Shown here in pieces: positions 47,547 through 56,338 of a DNA stretch of 56,338 bases (positions are counted from its first letter, which is position 1; each line of letters begins with the position of its first letter). The notes beneath the pieces are model-generated. The model ran no database searches. It saw nothing but the letters and a program-made list of their open reading frames with translations, and was not told the DNA's origin. The position numbers and the translations under genes are program-made. Source of the stretch: Telmatospirillum sp. (GTDB taxonomy: Bacteria > Pseudomonadota > Alphaproteobacteria > CACIAM-22H2). Where the stretch lies: NCBI GenBank assembly GCA_020248985.1, contig JADCGL010000041.1:1-56338 (forward strand). Direction: 5' to 3'.

Positions 47547-48490
47547 CCCGCGTTCTGCTGCTCAAAGGCGGTCTGTCGAGCGAACGCGAGGTGAGCCTCG
47601 TGTCGGGTGCCGAATGCGCGAAGGCGCTGCGCACCAAGGGCTACGTGGTGGACGAACACGACTTCACGTCGCTCGAAGGCCTGATGGCAGCCCTCGCGAC
47701 GAAACCCGATGCGGTCTTCAACGCGCTGCATGGCCGCTACGCCGAAGACGGCACCATTCAAGGCGTGCTCGATTTGGCCGGCGTTCCCTACACGCATTCG
47801 GGCCTGCTCGCCTCGGCCGTGGCGATGGACAAGCCGATGGCGCGCAAGATCTTCGCTGGCCACGGCCTGCCCGTGGCCGAGGGCGGGGTGTTCAACCGCG
47901 AAGACGTGCTTGGCGGACGCGCCATGCCCGTGCCCTTCGTGATGAAGCCCACCAACGAAGGTTCGAGTGTGGGCGTCAAGATCGTGCTCGATGCGGGCGA
48001 CCTTGCCGCCCTTGCGCGCGAGCCGTGGCCGTTCGACGAGGAAGTGCTCGTCGAAGCCTACGTGCCCGGCCGCGAATTGACGGTGGCCGTGCTCGGCACG
48101 AACGGGTCGGCGCAGGCCCTAGGCGTGCTCGAGATCCGCCCCAACAACGGCTTCTACGACTACACGGCCAAATACACCGACGGCAAAGCCATCCATCTGT
48201 GCCCGGCCCCCATAGCACCTAAGGCCTACGCGCAGGCGATGCAGATCGCGCTCGACGCGCACCGCGCTTTGGGCTGCCGTGGCGTGAGCCGCGCCGACAT
48301 TCGCTACGACGACACGCGCGGCGAACCCGGTGCCTTGTGCTTGCTCGAAGTCAACACCCAGCCCGGCATGACGCCCTTGTCGCTGGTCCCCGAAATCGCC
48401 GCCGCCAGCGGTATTGCGTTCGCCGATCTGTGCGCGCGTCTCATTGAAGAGGCGCGGCACGACGGGCCGCGCGCGAGGCTTGCCCCATGA
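47543..48490 (+). CDS. ddl: D-alanine-D-alanine ligase
   Basis: A 315-residue ATP-grasp ligase that joins two D-alanines for MurF. The N-terminal loop is LLKGGLSSEREVSLVSG, then VFNALHGRYAEDGTIQG and GVPYTHSGLLASAVAMDK. The ATP-grasp part has FVMKPTNEGSSVGVKIV and ends with EVNTQPGMTPLSLVPE, with the metal-binding Glu and Asn. Position between murB and ftsQ fits the ddlB form. Its stop overlaps the ftsQ ATG. Confidence 0.96.
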   Translation: MTRVLLLKGGLSSEREVSLVSGAECAKALRTKGYVVDEHDFTSLEGLMAALATKPDAVFNALHGRYAEDGTIQGVLDLAGVPYTHSGLLASAVAMDKPMARKIFAGHGLPVAEGGVFNREDVLGGRAMPVPFVMKPTNEGSSVGVKIVLDAGDLAALAREPWPFDEEVLVEAYVPGRELTVAVLGTNGSAQALGVLEIRPNNGFYDYTAKYTDGKAIHLCPAPIAPKAYAQAMQIALDAHRALGCRGVSRADIRYDDTRGEPGALCLLEVNTQPGMTPLSLVPEIAAASGIAFADLCARLIEEARHDGPRARLAP

Positions 48491-49377
48491 CTCTGCGCCG
48501 CTCCTCCAAGCCCAAGAAACCTGCGCGCCGTTTCGGCTGGCGCCGTCTGCTGTCGTGGCATCCGTCGCAGCGCGTGCTCAAGGCATCGGTCGTGCTTTTG
48601 GTTGCGGGCACGCTCGGCGGCGGTTTTGCCTGGGCCTGGCAGCGCGGCCTGCCGCAAGCGGCGGGCGATCTGCAGGACGAAATCGCCGAGCGCGCGCTGG
48701 CGGCCACTGCACGCGCCGGCCTTGCCGTGCGCGACGTTTTGGTCGAAGGCCGCGTGCAGACCGATCCGCGCGATCTGCGCGCCGTGCTCGATGCGCGCCG
48801 CGGCGCTCCAATCCTCGCGTTCGATCCCTACGCCGCCAAAGCCGAACTCGAACAATTGCCGTGGGTGCGGCGCGCCGCCGTCGAACGCCGCCTGCCCGAC
48901 ACGATCTTCGTGCGGCTGGAAGAGCGCATTCCGCTCGCCTTGTGGCAGCGCCAGGGCCGCTTCGTCGTGATCGATTCCGAAGGTGTCGAAATCGCAGGTA
49001 CCGATCCCGCCCGCTTTGCCGACCGGCTTGTCGTGGTCGGCGAGGATGCGCCCGCGCATGCAAGCGCGTTGATCGCCTTGCTCGAAACCGAGCCGCAGAT
49101 GCTGCAGCGCGTGTCGGCCGCCGTGCGCGTGGGCGGGCGGCGCTGGAATCTGCGCCTCGACAACGGCGTGGACGTCAATCTGCCGGAAGCGAATGCAGGT
49201 GCTGCCTACGAGCGCCTTGCCCAGCTCGTGCGCGAAAACGGACTCATCGACCGCAATCTCGTTGCGGTCGATCTGCGCCTGCCCGACCGCCTGATCCTGC
49301 GCGTCGCCAAAGACGCGACACCGCCCGCTCAAACCCAGCCAGCGCAAGCCCTGCGCCGGCCCAACCGACCCACGTAA
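48487..49377 (+). CDS. ftsQ: Cell division protein FtsQ
   Basis: A 296-residue bitopic protein with a basic cytoplasmic N-terminus and a membrane helix (VLKASVVLLVAGTLGGGFAW). The POTRA domain has VRDVLVEGRVQTDPRDLRAVL and LPWVRRAAVERRLPDTIFVRLEER, followed by the FtsQ beta domain (VDLRLPDRLILRVAKD). It anchors the FtsQLB complex in the divisome. The frame starts at the overlap with ddl; ftsA follows after 13 bases. Confidence 0.94.
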   Translation: MTLRRSSKPKKPARRFGWRRLLSWHPSQRVLKASVVLLVAGTLGGGFAWAWQRGLPQAAGDLQDEIAERALAATARAGLAVRDVLVEGRVQTDPRDLRAVLDARRGAPILAFDPYAAKAELEQLPWVRRAAVERRLPDTIFVRLEERIPLALWQRQGRFVVIDSEGVEIAGTDPARFADRLVVVGEDAPAHASALIALLETEPQMLQRVSAAVRVGGRRWNLRLDNGVDVNLPEANAGAAYERLAQLVRENGLIDRNLVAVDLRLPDRLILRVAKDATPPAQTQPAQALRRPNRPT

Positions 49378-49390
49378 AGGAGCCTCCCCG

Positions 49391-50644
49391 TTGGCCAAAA
49401 GCAAACGCAAGTCGCGCAGCGGTCTGGTTGCCGTGCTCGATCTGGGCTCGACCAAAGTCTCGTGCTTCGTCGCCAAGGCGGACGCCGAGGGCAATGCGCG
49501 CGTCGTGGGCATCGGCCACCAGATCAGCCACGGCGTCAAAAGCGGCGCCATCGTCGATCTCGACGAGGCCGAACATTCGATCCTGTCGGCCGTGTCGGCG
49601 GCCGAGCAGATGGCGGGCGAAACCCTCAAGAGCGTCGTCGTCAATCTCATCGGCGGCCAGCCGCAATCGCGCACCGTCCCCGTCGAAGTCGCGATCGCCG
49701 GCCACGAGATCGGCGACCACGATCTGCGCAAAGTGCTCGAACAGGCCCGCCAGACGCAACTCGCCCCCGAGCGGCGCTTGATCCACCAGATCCCCGTCGG
49801 CTTCACGATCGACGGCAGCCGCGGCATCCGCGACCCGCGCGGCATGTGCGGCGAGCGGCTCGGCGTGAAGATGCACATGGTCACGGCCTCGGCCGCCTCC
49901 GTGCGCAATCTCGAAAACGTCGTGGCGCGCTGCCATCTCGAAGTCGAAGACGCGGTGGTGCCCGCCTATGCCGCGGGCCTCGCCTGCCTCGTCGAAGACG
50001 AGATGGACCTCGGCAGCTGCATCGTCGATATGGGCGGCGGGACCACCTCGCTCGCCGTGTTCTTCGACGGGCATTGCGTGTTCGCCGACACGATCGCGGT
50101 CGGCGGCGCCCACGTGACCAACGACATTGCGCGCGGCCTCTCCACACCGCTTGCGCATGCCGAACGCATGAAGACGCTGCACGGCAGCTGCATCCCGTCG
50201 CCCGCGGACGAACGCGAGATCATCGACGTGCCGTTGGTCGGCGAAGAAGACCAAGCGCAGGCCAACCATGTGCCCAAATCGATCCTGACCGGCATCGTCG
50301 CCCCGCGCCTCGAAGAAACCTTCGAGATGGTGCGCCAGCGCCTCGAAGCCTCGGGCTTCGACCGCGTCGCGGGCCGGCGCGTGGTGCTCACGGGCGGGGC
50401 CTCGCAGCTGCAAGGTGCGCGCGAGCTCGCCGCCATGGTTCTCGACAAGCAGGTGCGCATGGGCAAGCCCGTCCGCCTGCAAGGACTTGCCGACCAGACC
50501 GGCGGCCCCGCCTTCGCCGCGTGCGCGGGCCTCGTCGCTTTCGCCCTTGCCAAGGGCACCGAATCGCTGCGCCCCGACGCCGCTCCAGCACCGGGAGTGG
50601 GCCTGTTCGGACGCTTCGGAATGTGGCTGCGGGAGAATCTCTGA
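49391..50644 (+). CDS. ftsA: Cell division protein FtsA
   Basis: A 417-residue actin-like ATPase that ties FtsZ to the membrane. The nucleotide site begins with [18 protein letters not shown], and [18 protein letters not shown] is the second phosphate loop. [17 protein letters not shown] lies near the end. The C-terminal amphipathic membrane-targeting helix is [14 protein letters not shown]. The start is TTG, with AAAGGAG about 7 bases upstream. A 17-codon ORF begins in its stop codon and leads into ftsZ. Confidence 0.96.
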   Translation: MAKSKRKSRSGLVAVLDLGSTKVSCFVAKADAEGNARVVGIGHQISHGVKSGAIVDLDEAEHSILSAVSAAEQMAGETLKSVVVNLIGGQPQSRTVPVEVAIAGHEIGDHDLRKVLEQARQTQLAPERRLIHQIPVGFTIDGSRGIRDPRGMCGERLGVKMHMVTASAASVRNLENVVARCHLEVEDAVVPAYAAGLACLVEDEMDLGSCIVDMGGGTTSLAVFFDGHCVFADTIAVGGAHVTNDIARGLSTPLAHAERMKTLHGSCIPSPADEREIIDVPLVGEEDQAQANHVPKSILTGIVAPRLEETFEMVRQRLEASGFDRVAGRRVVLTGGASQLQGARELAAMVLDKQVRMGKPVRLQGLADQTGGPAFAACAGLVAFALAKGTESLRPDAAPAPGVGLFGRFGMWLRENL

Positions 50645-50697
50645 TGCCCACAGCCAAACGCCAACCCCACCATCGCACTCATACCCAACGGAGGTAA
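50644..50697 (+). CDS. Putative 17-residue basic leader peptide between ftsA and ftsZ
   Basis: The ATG shares its A with the ftsA stop (TGATG). GGGAG at 50631-50635 lies eight bases upstream, a good Shine-Dalgarno. The product would be [17 protein letters not shown], highly basic and His-rich. The ORF ends at TAA 50695-50697, and its last sense codons contain GGAGG (50690-50694), the ftsZ Shine-Dalgarno. Ribosomes reading this ORF would finish on the ftsZ initiation site. It might couple ftsZ translation to ftsA, or be a chance frame. Confidence 0.45.
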   Translation: MPTAKRQPHHRTHTQRR

Positions 50698-50702
50698 CGA
50701 CC

Positions 50703-52388
50703 ATGGCCATCACTCTTGGAACAATCCCGGGCGAACTCAAGCCGCGCATCACCGTCGTCGGTGTGGGCGGTGCCGGCGGCAACGCCGTCAACAACATGAT
50801 CCGCGCGCGCCTCGAAGGCGTCGAATTCGTGGTCGCCAACACCGACGCGCAAGCGCTCGGCCAGTCGATCGCGGAGCGCAAGCTGCAACTCGGCGTGGGC
50901 GTCACGCAGGGCCTCGGTGCAGGCTCGCGCCCCGATGTGGGCCGCGTGGCCGCCGAGGAATCGATGGGCGATCTCTTGGAGCACATCCAGGGCTCGCACA
51001 TGGTGTTCGTGGCCGCCGGCATGGGCGGGGGTACCGGTACCGGTGCCGCCCCGGTCATCGCGCGCGCCTGCCGCGAGCACGGCATCCTCACCGTGGGCGT
51101 GGTCACCAAGCCCTTCCATTTCGAGGGTACGCACCGCATGAAGCTCGCCGAAGCCGGCATTGAAGAGCTGCAGCAGACGGTCGACACGCTCATCATCATC
51201 CCGAACCAGAATCTGTTCCGGGTCGCCAACGAACGCACGACCTTCGCCGACGCCTTCAAGATGGCCGACGACGTGCTCTATTCGGGCGTGCGCGGCGTGA
51301 CCGACCTCATGGTGATGCCGGGCCTCATCAATCTCGACTTCGCCGACATCCGCTCGGTCATGGGCGAGATGGGCAAGGCGATGATGGGCACAGGCGAAGC
51401 CGAAGGCGACAGCCGGGCGATCGACGCCGCCCAGAAGGCGATCTCGAACCCGCTGCTCGACGACGTGTCGATGAAGGGTGCGAAGGGCGTGCTCATCAAC
51501 ATCACCGGCGGCATGGACATGACGCTGTTCGAGGTCGACGAAGCCGCCAACCGCATCCGCGACGAAGTCGATCCGGAAGCCAACATCATCTTCGGCTCGA
51601 CCTTCGACGAAACGCTGAACGGCCGCATGCGCGTGTCGGTCGTGGCGACCGGCATCGATGCCGCCGCCGCCGTCCAGCCCAAGCCGCAGACGACCGTGGT
51701 GAGCTTCGCCCGCCCGGCCGCCCGCCCGGCCGCACCGGCCCCGATGACGACGACGGCCCCGGCTGCCGTCGCTGCCGCCACCGCCATCCCGGCCATGCCG
51801 AGCATGGCGCCGGCCACGGTCGCCCAATCGGCGCCGATCCAGCAGACGGCAACCGCCCTCAAGCTCGAAGCGGCCCCGATGCCGGTGTTCGAAGCGGCCC
51901 CGGTTGCCGCCCCGGCCCTGCCGTTGGCGGTTGAACCCGCCCCGGTCCCGGCCGCGGCCCAGCCGGTCGAAGCTTATATCCCGCCCAAGCCCGTCGAAGT
52001 GGCGCAAGCGGCGGCAAGCCCGGCCAACCCGTTTGCCGAGGCCGAGCTTGTCAACGCCGCCAAGACGGCAGCGCCGGCCGCCAAGCCCGCCCCGCGCAAG
52101 GTCTCGCTGTTCGAGCGCATGACCCGCACGGGCCAGGCCCGCAGCGAGGCGGCTCCCGCCGCCGCCGAACCGGTGCGCAGCCAGCCCACACTGGCGGCCC
52201 CGATCGGCGCCATGACCCTGCCGACGCCGCCGATTGCAGCCGCAGCCCCGGCACCGGCTGCCGCCCCGGCAGCCCCGGCGGCAAGCCAGCCGCGCCTCGG
52301 TGGGCTCGACCCGGCCGACCGGATCCAGAGCAAGAATGAAGACGATCTGCTCGAGATCCCGGCCTTCCTGCGTCGTCAAGCCAACTAA
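50703..52388 (+). CDS. ftsZ: Cell division protein FtsZ with a long disordered linker
   Basis: The tubulin-like GTPase that forms the Z-ring, here 561 residues. The GTP-binding core (about 1-320) has [13 protein letters not shown], the tubulin signature GGGTGTG (108-114) and the T7 loop NLDFAD (210-215). A linker of about 220 residues rich in Ala and Pro follows. The C-terminal peptide [15 protein letters not shown] is the conserved docking site for FtsA and other partners. Long linkers are usual in alphaproteobacterial FtsZ. GGAGG lies eight bases before the ATG. A terminator follows the gene. Confidence 0.97.
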   Translation: MAITLGTIPGELKPRITVVGVGGAGGNAVNNMIRARLEGVEFVVANTDAQALGQSIAERKLQLGVGVTQGLGAGSRPDVGRVAAEESMGDLLEHIQGSHMVFVAAGMGGGTGTGAAPVIARACREHGILTVGVVTKPFHFEGTHRMKLAEAGIEELQQTVDTLIIIPNQNLFRVANERTTFADAFKMADDVLYSGVRGVTDLMVMPGLINLDFADIRSVMGEMGKAMMGTGEAEGDSRAIDAAQKAISNPLLDDVSMKGAKGVLINITGGMDMTLFEVDEAANRIRDEVDPEANIIFGSTFDETLNGRMRVSVVATGIDAAAAVQPKPQTTVVSFARPAARPAAPAPMTTTAPAAVAAATAIPAMPSMAPATVAQSAPIQQTATALKLEAAPMPVFEAAPVAAPALPLAVEPAPVPAAAQPVEAYIPPKPVEVAQAAASPANPFAEAELVNAAKTAAPAAKPAPRKVSLFERMTRTGQARSEAAPAAAEPVRSQPTLAAPIGAMTLPTPPIAAAAPAPAAAPAAPAASQPRLGGLDPADRIQSKNEDDLLEIPAFLRRQAN

Positions 52389-52405
52389 GTGCCTGACGCG
52401 CAAAA

Positions 52406-52424
52406 GCGACTTGCAACAAGTCGC
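52406..52424 (+). repeat. Small hairpin after ftsZ with repeated GACTTG
   Basis: GCGACTTG (52406-52413) and CAAGTCGC (52417-52424) form an 8-bp stem with a 3-base loop. GACTTG occurs again at 52435-52440, where it opens the main terminator stem. The small stem could stabilise the 3' end of the message. Confidence 0.45.
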
Positions 52425-52435
52425 AACAAAAGGTG

Positions 52436-52489
52436 ACTTGAGGCCCCGCGGTTGGTCTTGTACCAACCTCCGGGGCCTCAAGTGTTTTT
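52436..52489 (+). terminator. Rho-independent terminator of the dcw cluster
   Basis: ACTTGAGGCCCCG followed by CGGTTGGT pairs with ACCAACC then CGGGGCCTCAAGT around a short loop (CTTGT), a stem of about 20 bp with one small irregularity. GTTTTT follows. It separates the cell wall and division operon from lpxC. Confidence 0.9.
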
Positions 52490-52571
52490 GGGCCCCTCGA
52501 GTCGCCGGGAAGAAGGACCGCACCGCACCGTTGTGCATGTGATAGGTCTCCGTACCGGACAGGAGTAGCAA

Positions 52572-53519
52572 GTGCTGGGCAATCGTTCGACCAAGCCGCG
52601 CCCGATCGCGCAACGGACTTTGAAAGGGCCGATCTCGTGCACCGGGACGGGCCTGCATTCCGGGCGCAAGGTCATGATGCAGCTGCTGCCTGCCCCGCCC
52701 AACCACGGCATCGTGTTCCGCCGCCGCGACATTGCGGGTCCGGCCGGCATTTTGAAGGCCGACTACCGCAATGTGCGCGACACGCGCCTGTGCTCGATGC
52801 TGATCAACGAGGCCGGTACGCGCATCGGCACGGTCGAGCATCTGATGGCCGCCCTTTACGGCGCCGAGATCGACAACCTCATCGTCGAGATCGACGCCGA
52901 CGAAGTGCCGGTCATGGACGGCTCGTCGGCCCCGTTCCTGTTCCTGTTCGAATGTGCGGGAACGATCGAGCAGGCCGCCACGCGCCGGGCGATCGAAATT
53001 CTCGCGCCGCTGACGATCCAGGACGGCGAAGCGCGCCTTGAGCTGCTGCCCGGCAAGGGCTTTTCGGCCGAGTTCGAAATCGACTTCCAAAGCGACGCGA
53101 TCGGCCGCCAGCGCCTGAACGTGACGCTCGATCCGGCGGCGTTCCGCCAGGAAATCGCGCGCGCGCGCACCTTCGGCTTCGAGCACGAAGTGGCCCAATT
53201 GCGCGCCATGGGGCTTGCGCGCGGCGGCTCGCTCGACAATGCCGTCGTGATCTCCGACGGCCGCATCCTCAACGAAGACGGGCTGCGCTTCGAGGACGAG
53301 TTCGTGCGCCACAAGATGCTCGATCTGGTCGGCGACCTTTATCTGGCCGGCGGCCCGCTGCTCGGACATGTGCGCGCCACGCGGACCGGCCATCGCCACA
53401 ACAACGCCGCCCTGCATGCGCTGCTCGGCAATCCGCAGGCTTGGCAATGGCGCGACGTGACGGCCGAAACCTACCGCCGCACCAGCGGCGTGCGCCTCGC
53501 GGTCCAAGCGTCCGAGTGA
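52572..53519 (+). CDS. lpxC: UDP-3-O-acyl-N-acetylglucosamine deacetylase
   Basis: The zinc enzyme that commits precursors to lipid A synthesis, here 315 residues. The N-terminus [19 protein letters not shown] is typical. Zinc ligands are His90 in TVEHLMAAL, and His247 and Asp251 in [15 protein letters not shown]. The catalytic His is in the [12 protein letters not shown] segment, and [15 protein letters not shown] is also conserved. The start is GTG with CAGGAG about nine bases upstream. It stands between the dcw terminator and bamD. Confidence 0.96.
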   Translation: MLGNRSTKPRPIAQRTLKGPISCTGTGLHSGRKVMMQLLPAPPNHGIVFRRRDIAGPAGILKADYRNVRDTRLCSMLINEAGTRIGTVEHLMAALYGAEIDNLIVEIDADEVPVMDGSSAPFLFLFECAGTIEQAATRRAIEILAPLTIQDGEARLELLPGKGFSAEFEIDFQSDAIGRQRLNVTLDPAAFRQEIARARTFGFEHEVAQLRAMGLARGGSLDNAVVISDGRILNEDGLRFEDEFVRHKMLDLVGDLYLAGGPLLGHVRATRTGHRHNNAALHALLGNPQAWQWRDVTAETYRRTSGVRLAVQASE

Positions 53520-53529
53520 CGCGCTTCCC

Positions 53530-53547
53530 GTCCCGCCAAAGCGGGAC
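53530..53547 (+). other. Short inverted repeat after lpxC
   Basis: GTCCCGC (53530-53536) and GCGGGAC (53541-53547) flank a CAAA loop. It is followed by TTAAAAAA rather than a T-run on the plus strand, so it is a weak terminator at best. It directly precedes the bamD promoter candidate. Confidence 0.4.
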
Positions 53548-53578
53548 TTAAAAAACAGCCCCGGATGCGCTATATAAG
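53548..53578 (+). promoter_or_regulatory. Probable bamD promoter abutting the start codon
   Basis: TTAAAA (53548-53553) as -35 and TATATA (53571-53576) as -10 have a 17-bp spacer. A shifted -10, TATAAG (53573-53578), matches the consensus in five of six bases. Transcription would then start at or next to the ATG at 53583, which would give a leaderless or almost leaderless message. Confidence 0.5.
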
Positions 53579-53582
53579 CGGG

Positions 53583-54416
53583 ATGAACATGCCGCGCCGC
53601 CGCCCGATTCGTACTTTTCTTGCCGTCGCCCTTTTCGGCGTGGCGCTGGCCGCATGCGGCGAAAAAGAAGAGGTCTATGTCGAAAAGCCGGTCGAGGAGC
53701 TTTACAACTCGGCCGTCAACGCCATGGCCTCGGGCAACTATATCCGCGCGGCCAAGCAGTTCGACGAGGTCGAGCGCCAGCACCCCTATTCGGTGTGGGC
53801 TACGCGCGCCCAGCTGCAGGGGGCCTACGCTCACTACCAGAACAACAAATACGACGACGCGATCGTGGCGTTGGACCGTTTCATCCAGCTGAACCCGTCC
53901 AATCGCGACGTCGCCTATGCCTACTATCTGAAGGCCTTGTGCTACTACGAGCAGATCACCGATGTGGCGCGCGACGCGCGCATGACCGAAGACGCGCTGC
54001 AGTCGCTGCAGGAAGTGGTACGCCGCTTCCCCGACAGCACCTATGCGCGCGACGCGCGCGTCAAGATCGACCTCACCTACGACCATCTTGCCGGCAAAGA
54101 AATGGAAGTCGGCCGCTTCTACCAGCGCCGCAACCAGATGCTGGCCGCGATCAACCGGTTCCGCACGGTGGTCGAGAAATTCCAGACGACGAGCCACGTG
54201 CCCGAGGCGTTGCATCGCCTCGTGGAAAGCTACATGTCGCTGGGGCTCGTCGACGAGGCGCGCCGCACGACGGCCGTGCTCGGCCACAACTATCCTGGCA
54301 GCGAATGGTATCGCGATTCGTTTGCGCTGGTCGGGACCGGCGAGATGCCCAAGGACGAGCGCCCGGGCATGGTCAATCGCACGCTCAACGCGCTTAATCC
54401 GATCAACCTGTTTTAG
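53583..54416 (+). CDS. bamD: Outer membrane assembly lipoprotein BamD
   Basis: A 277-residue lipoprotein of the BAM complex, which inserts beta-barrel proteins into the outer membrane. The signal MNMPRRRPIRTFLAVALFGV ends in the lipobox LAAC with Cys25. TPR repeats follow: ELYNSAVNAMASGNYIRAAK, ARAQLQGAYAHYQNNKYDDA and later VPEALHRLVESYMSLGL. The family markers QHPYSVWA and RFPDSTYARDAR are present. The ATG at 53583 is chosen over 53565, which lies upstream of the -10 box. The C-terminus is NPINLF. Confidence 0.94.
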   Translation: MNMPRRRPIRTFLAVALFGVALAACGEKEEVYVEKPVEELYNSAVNAMASGNYIRAAKQFDEVERQHPYSVWATRAQLQGAYAHYQNNKYDDAIVALDRFIQLNPSNRDVAYAYYLKALCYYEQITDVARDARMTEDALQSLQEVVRRFPDSTYARDARVKIDLTYDHLAGKEMEVGRFYQRRNQMLAAINRFRTVVEKFQTTSHVPEALHRLVESYMSLGLVDEARRTTAVLGHNYPGSEWYRDSFALVGTGEMPKDERPGMVNRTLNALNPINLF

Positions 54417-54557
54417 CCGCAACGGGGCCCTTCGATGCCGCGCGCCCAACGAGCCATATCCGAACAAAACATGATCGAACCGACTGCGATCGAACCGCTC
54501 GCAAGTGCCGATGTGCGCCGCTTCCCTCTGCGGCCGGCGTCGGCTACATCGATGGCC

Positions 54558-56246
54558 ATGCTCGCCCATCTGTCCATTCGCGATTTCGTTCTGATCGACC
54601 GGCTCGATCTCGGTTTTGCCGCTGGCCTGTCGGCACTGACGGGCGAAACGGGGGCCGGCAAATCGATCCTGCTCGACGCGTTGGGCTTGGCGCTGGGCGG
54701 CCGGGCGGATGCCGGCGGCGTGCGCAAAGGGGCTGCGAGCGCTTCGGTGTCCGCAAGCTTCGAGGTCGATGCCGGGCACCCGGCTTTGGCGCTGCTGGCC
54801 GAGCAAGGCCTGGCCCAGCCCGAAGACGGTGCCCCCTTGATCTTGCGCCGCGTGCTGGCCGCCGACGGGCGTAGCCGCGCTTTTGCCAACGACCAAGCCT
54901 GCTCGGTCGGGCTGCTGCGCCAATTGGGCGGCATGCTCGTCGAAATCCACGGCCAGTTCGATACGCACGGCCTGTTCGATCCCGCAACCCATGCAGGCTT
55001 GCTCGATGCCTGGGCCGGTTTGGGCCGCGATGCGACGGCCGTTGCCGCCCGCTACGCGGAGTGGGCGGCCGCGCGCCAAGCGCTTGCCGACACGCAAGCC
55101 GCGATCGCCAAAGCCCGGCTCGAAGAAGACTATCTGCGTCATGCGCTGGCCGAATTTGAAACGCTGGCCCCGCAGCCCGGCGAAGAAAAAACGCTCGCCG
55201 AGTCCCGCGCCATCTTGCAGGCGCGCGAGAAGCTCGCCGAAGCCTTGGCCGAAGCGCGCAGCGAGCTCGAAGGCCAGCGCGGCGTCGAAAGCGCTTTGCG
55301 CGCCGCCCAGCGTTCGCTCGAGCGCGTCGCCGCCCATGCGGGCGAACGCTTCGACAAAGCGATCGCGGCCCTCGACCGGGCGGCCAGCGAAACCATGGAT
55401 GCGGCTGCCGAGATCGAAGCGGCGGGCGACGCGTTGTCCGAAGGCGGGGCCGATCTCGACAAGACCGAAGAACGGCTGTTTGCGCTGCGCGCCCTTGCCC
55501 GCAAGCACCGCACCAATGTGGATGCGCTTGCAGACCTGCAGGCCGAAATCGCCGGCAAGCTTGCGGCCCTCGACCACGGCGAGGCGGGTTTGAAAAAACA
55601 AGCCCAAGCCGAGGCGGCCGCCAAGGCTACGTATCTTGCCGCCGCCAAGGCCTTGTCGGCCGCACGCCAAACGGCGGCGAGCAAACTCGACAAGGCGCTC
55701 GCCAAAGAATTGCCGCCGCTGAAACTCGAAAAAGCACGCTTCCGCACCAGACTCAGCCCGCGCCCCGAAAGCGAATGGGGACCCGGCGGGCTCGATGCGA
55801 TCGCCTTCGAAGTGGCGACCAACCCCGGCAGCGAGCCGGGCCCGCTGGCCAAAATCGCCTCGGGCGGCGAAATGGCGCGCTTCATGCTCGCCCTCAAAGT
55901 GGTGCTCGCCAAGGCCGACGCCAAGCGCGGGCTTGTCCCCGCCCTGGTGTTCGACGAGGTCGATGCCGGTATCGGCGGCGCTGTGGCTGCCGCCGTCGGC
56001 GAACGCTTGGCGCGGCTGGCCGACGAGGCGCAAGTGCTCGTCGTCACGCACAGCCCGCAAGTGGCGGCACGCGCCGACACGCATTTGAAGGTCGCCAAGA
56101 CGGCGACCGCCAAATCCGCCGCCACAAGTGTGGGCGTGCTCGACCCGGCCCAGCGCCGCGAAGAGATTGCGCGCATGCTGTCGGGTGCAAGCGTGACCGA
56201 CGCCGCGCGTGCGGCGGCCGACGCGCTGTTGGCCGGGACGGGGTGA
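54558..56246 (+). CDS. recN: DNA repair protein RecN
   Basis: A 562-residue SMC-like ATPase for double-strand break repair. Walker A is GETGAGKS (29-36). A coiled-coil middle region (about 160-370) follows. The signature is LAKIASGGEMARFMLALK, with Walker B ALVFDEVDAGIGG after it. The frame opens at 54435, but its first 41 codons lack the gene's codon bias. The family N-terminus begins at MLAHLSIRDFVLIDRL, so 54558 is chosen; ATGs at 54471 and 54552 are alternatives. The stop overlaps the ligA ATG by one base. Confidence 0.94.
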   Translation: MLAHLSIRDFVLIDRLDLGFAAGLSALTGETGAGKSILLDALGLALGGRADAGGVRKGAASASVSASFEVDAGHPALALLAEQGLAQPEDGAPLILRRVLAADGRSRAFANDQACSVGLLRQLGGMLVEIHGQFDTHGLFDPATHAGLLDAWAGLGRDATAVAARYAEWAAARQALADTQAAIAKARLEEDYLRHALAEFETLAPQPGEEKTLAESRAILQAREKLAEALAEARSELEGQRGVESALRAAQRSLERVAAHAGERFDKAIAALDRAASETMDAAAEIEAAGDALSEGGADLDKTEERLFALRALARKHRTNVDALADLQAEIAGKLAALDHGEAGLKKQAQAEAAAKATYLAAAKALSAARQTAASKLDKALAKELPPLKLEKARFRTRLSPRPESEWGPGGLDAIAFEVATNPGSEPGPLAKIASGGEMARFMLALKVVLAKADAKRGLVPALVFDEVDAGIGGAVAAAVGERLARLADEAQVLVVTHSPQVAARADTHLKVAKTATAKSAATSVGVLDPAQRREEIARMLSGASVTDAARAAADALLAGTG

Positions 56247-56338
56247 TGGCGGCGGACACGTCCAACATCGCGGTCGAGGATCTCACGCGCGCGCAAGCCA
56301 AGACCGAGCTTGCCCGGCTCGCCAAACAGCTCGCCCGG
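56246..56338 (+). CDS. ligA: NAD-dependent DNA ligase, N-terminal fragment (cut by window edge)
   Basis: Thirty-one codons from an ATG that overlaps the recN stop (TGATG). The sequence VEDLTRAQAKTELARLAKQL matches the helical Ia domain at the start of bacterial LigA, which binds NAD. The place after recN is usual in alphaproteobacteria. Nothing of the catalytic core is in the window. Confidence 0.8.
   Translation, partial: MAADTSNIAVEDLTRAQAKTELARLAKQLAR

Noticed and set aside
54435-54557. N-terminal extension of RecN
   Set aside because: The extra 41 codons lack the GC3 bias and family similarity; RecN proteins begin at the MLxxLSIRDFVLID motif.
50679-56084. A very long minus-strand open frame (about 1800 codons) opposite ftsZ, lpxC, bamD and recN
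   Set aside because: It is antisense to four well-identified genes. High GC and codon bias remove stop codons from that frame.

Overview
The window is GC-rich chromosomal DNA of an alphaproteobacterium, most likely of the Rhodospirillales or a close relative. The evidence is the gene order ftsZ-lpxC-bamD-recN-ligA, an RNase P RNA gene just upstream of mraZ, a homospermidine synthase, and a receiver/HPt-like gene pair of a type I know from that group. No transposase, integrase, CRISPR array, prophage or tRNA was seen. The ends cut through hss (left) and ligA (right).

Positions 1-8130 hold the 5' end of hss and a small receiver/HPt-like pair in which both phospho-accepting residues appear to be lost. 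Next come fumC, a ribbon-helix-helix protein and a Sel1-repeat protein whose start codon is a puzzle. An AsmA-like protein overlaps the Sel1 gene tail to tail, and two tandem TerC-family membrane proteins follow.

Positions 8127-30457 are a metabolic and transport region, mostly on the minus strand. It contains a TRAP transporter (dctP-dctQ-dctM) closely joined to a 2-keto-4-pentenoate hydratase-like enzyme, with a divergent phytanoyl-CoA dioxygenase-like gene. Then come a lipoprotein, a GlcD-type FAD oxidase, a drug/metabolite exporter and a lone chemoreceptor. A fused 5-oxoprolinase, an acetyltransferase and a peptide-type ABC transporter with both ATPases in one polypeptide follow. The region ends with a haloacid dehalogenase translationally coupled to a tartrate/malate-type dehydrogenase.

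Positions 30526-33411 run rightwards: djlA, an EamA exporter and an AmiD-type amidase, all with ATGA overlaps, then an orphan HicB-like gene.

Positions 33431-56338 hold rnpB and the division and cell wall (dcw) cluster: mraZ-rsmH-ftsL-ftsI-murE-murF-mraY-murD-ftsW-murG-murC-murB-ddl-ftsQ-ftsA-ftsZ. The genes are packed almost without gaps and end in a strong terminator. lpxC, bamD, recN and the start of ligA follow. The cluster makes lipid II from UDP-MurNAc and builds the septal ring. Upstream of mraZ are five CCCA (TGGG on the other strand) boxes at an exact 10-bp period, which fit an MraZ operator laid over the promoter. Between ftsA and ftsZ lies a 17-codon ORF with its own Shine-Dalgarno, and its last codons contain the ftsZ Shine-Dalgarno.

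The observations I rate highest are the doubly degenerate receiver/HPt pair, the five-box mraZ operator, and the ftsA-ftsZ micro-ORF.
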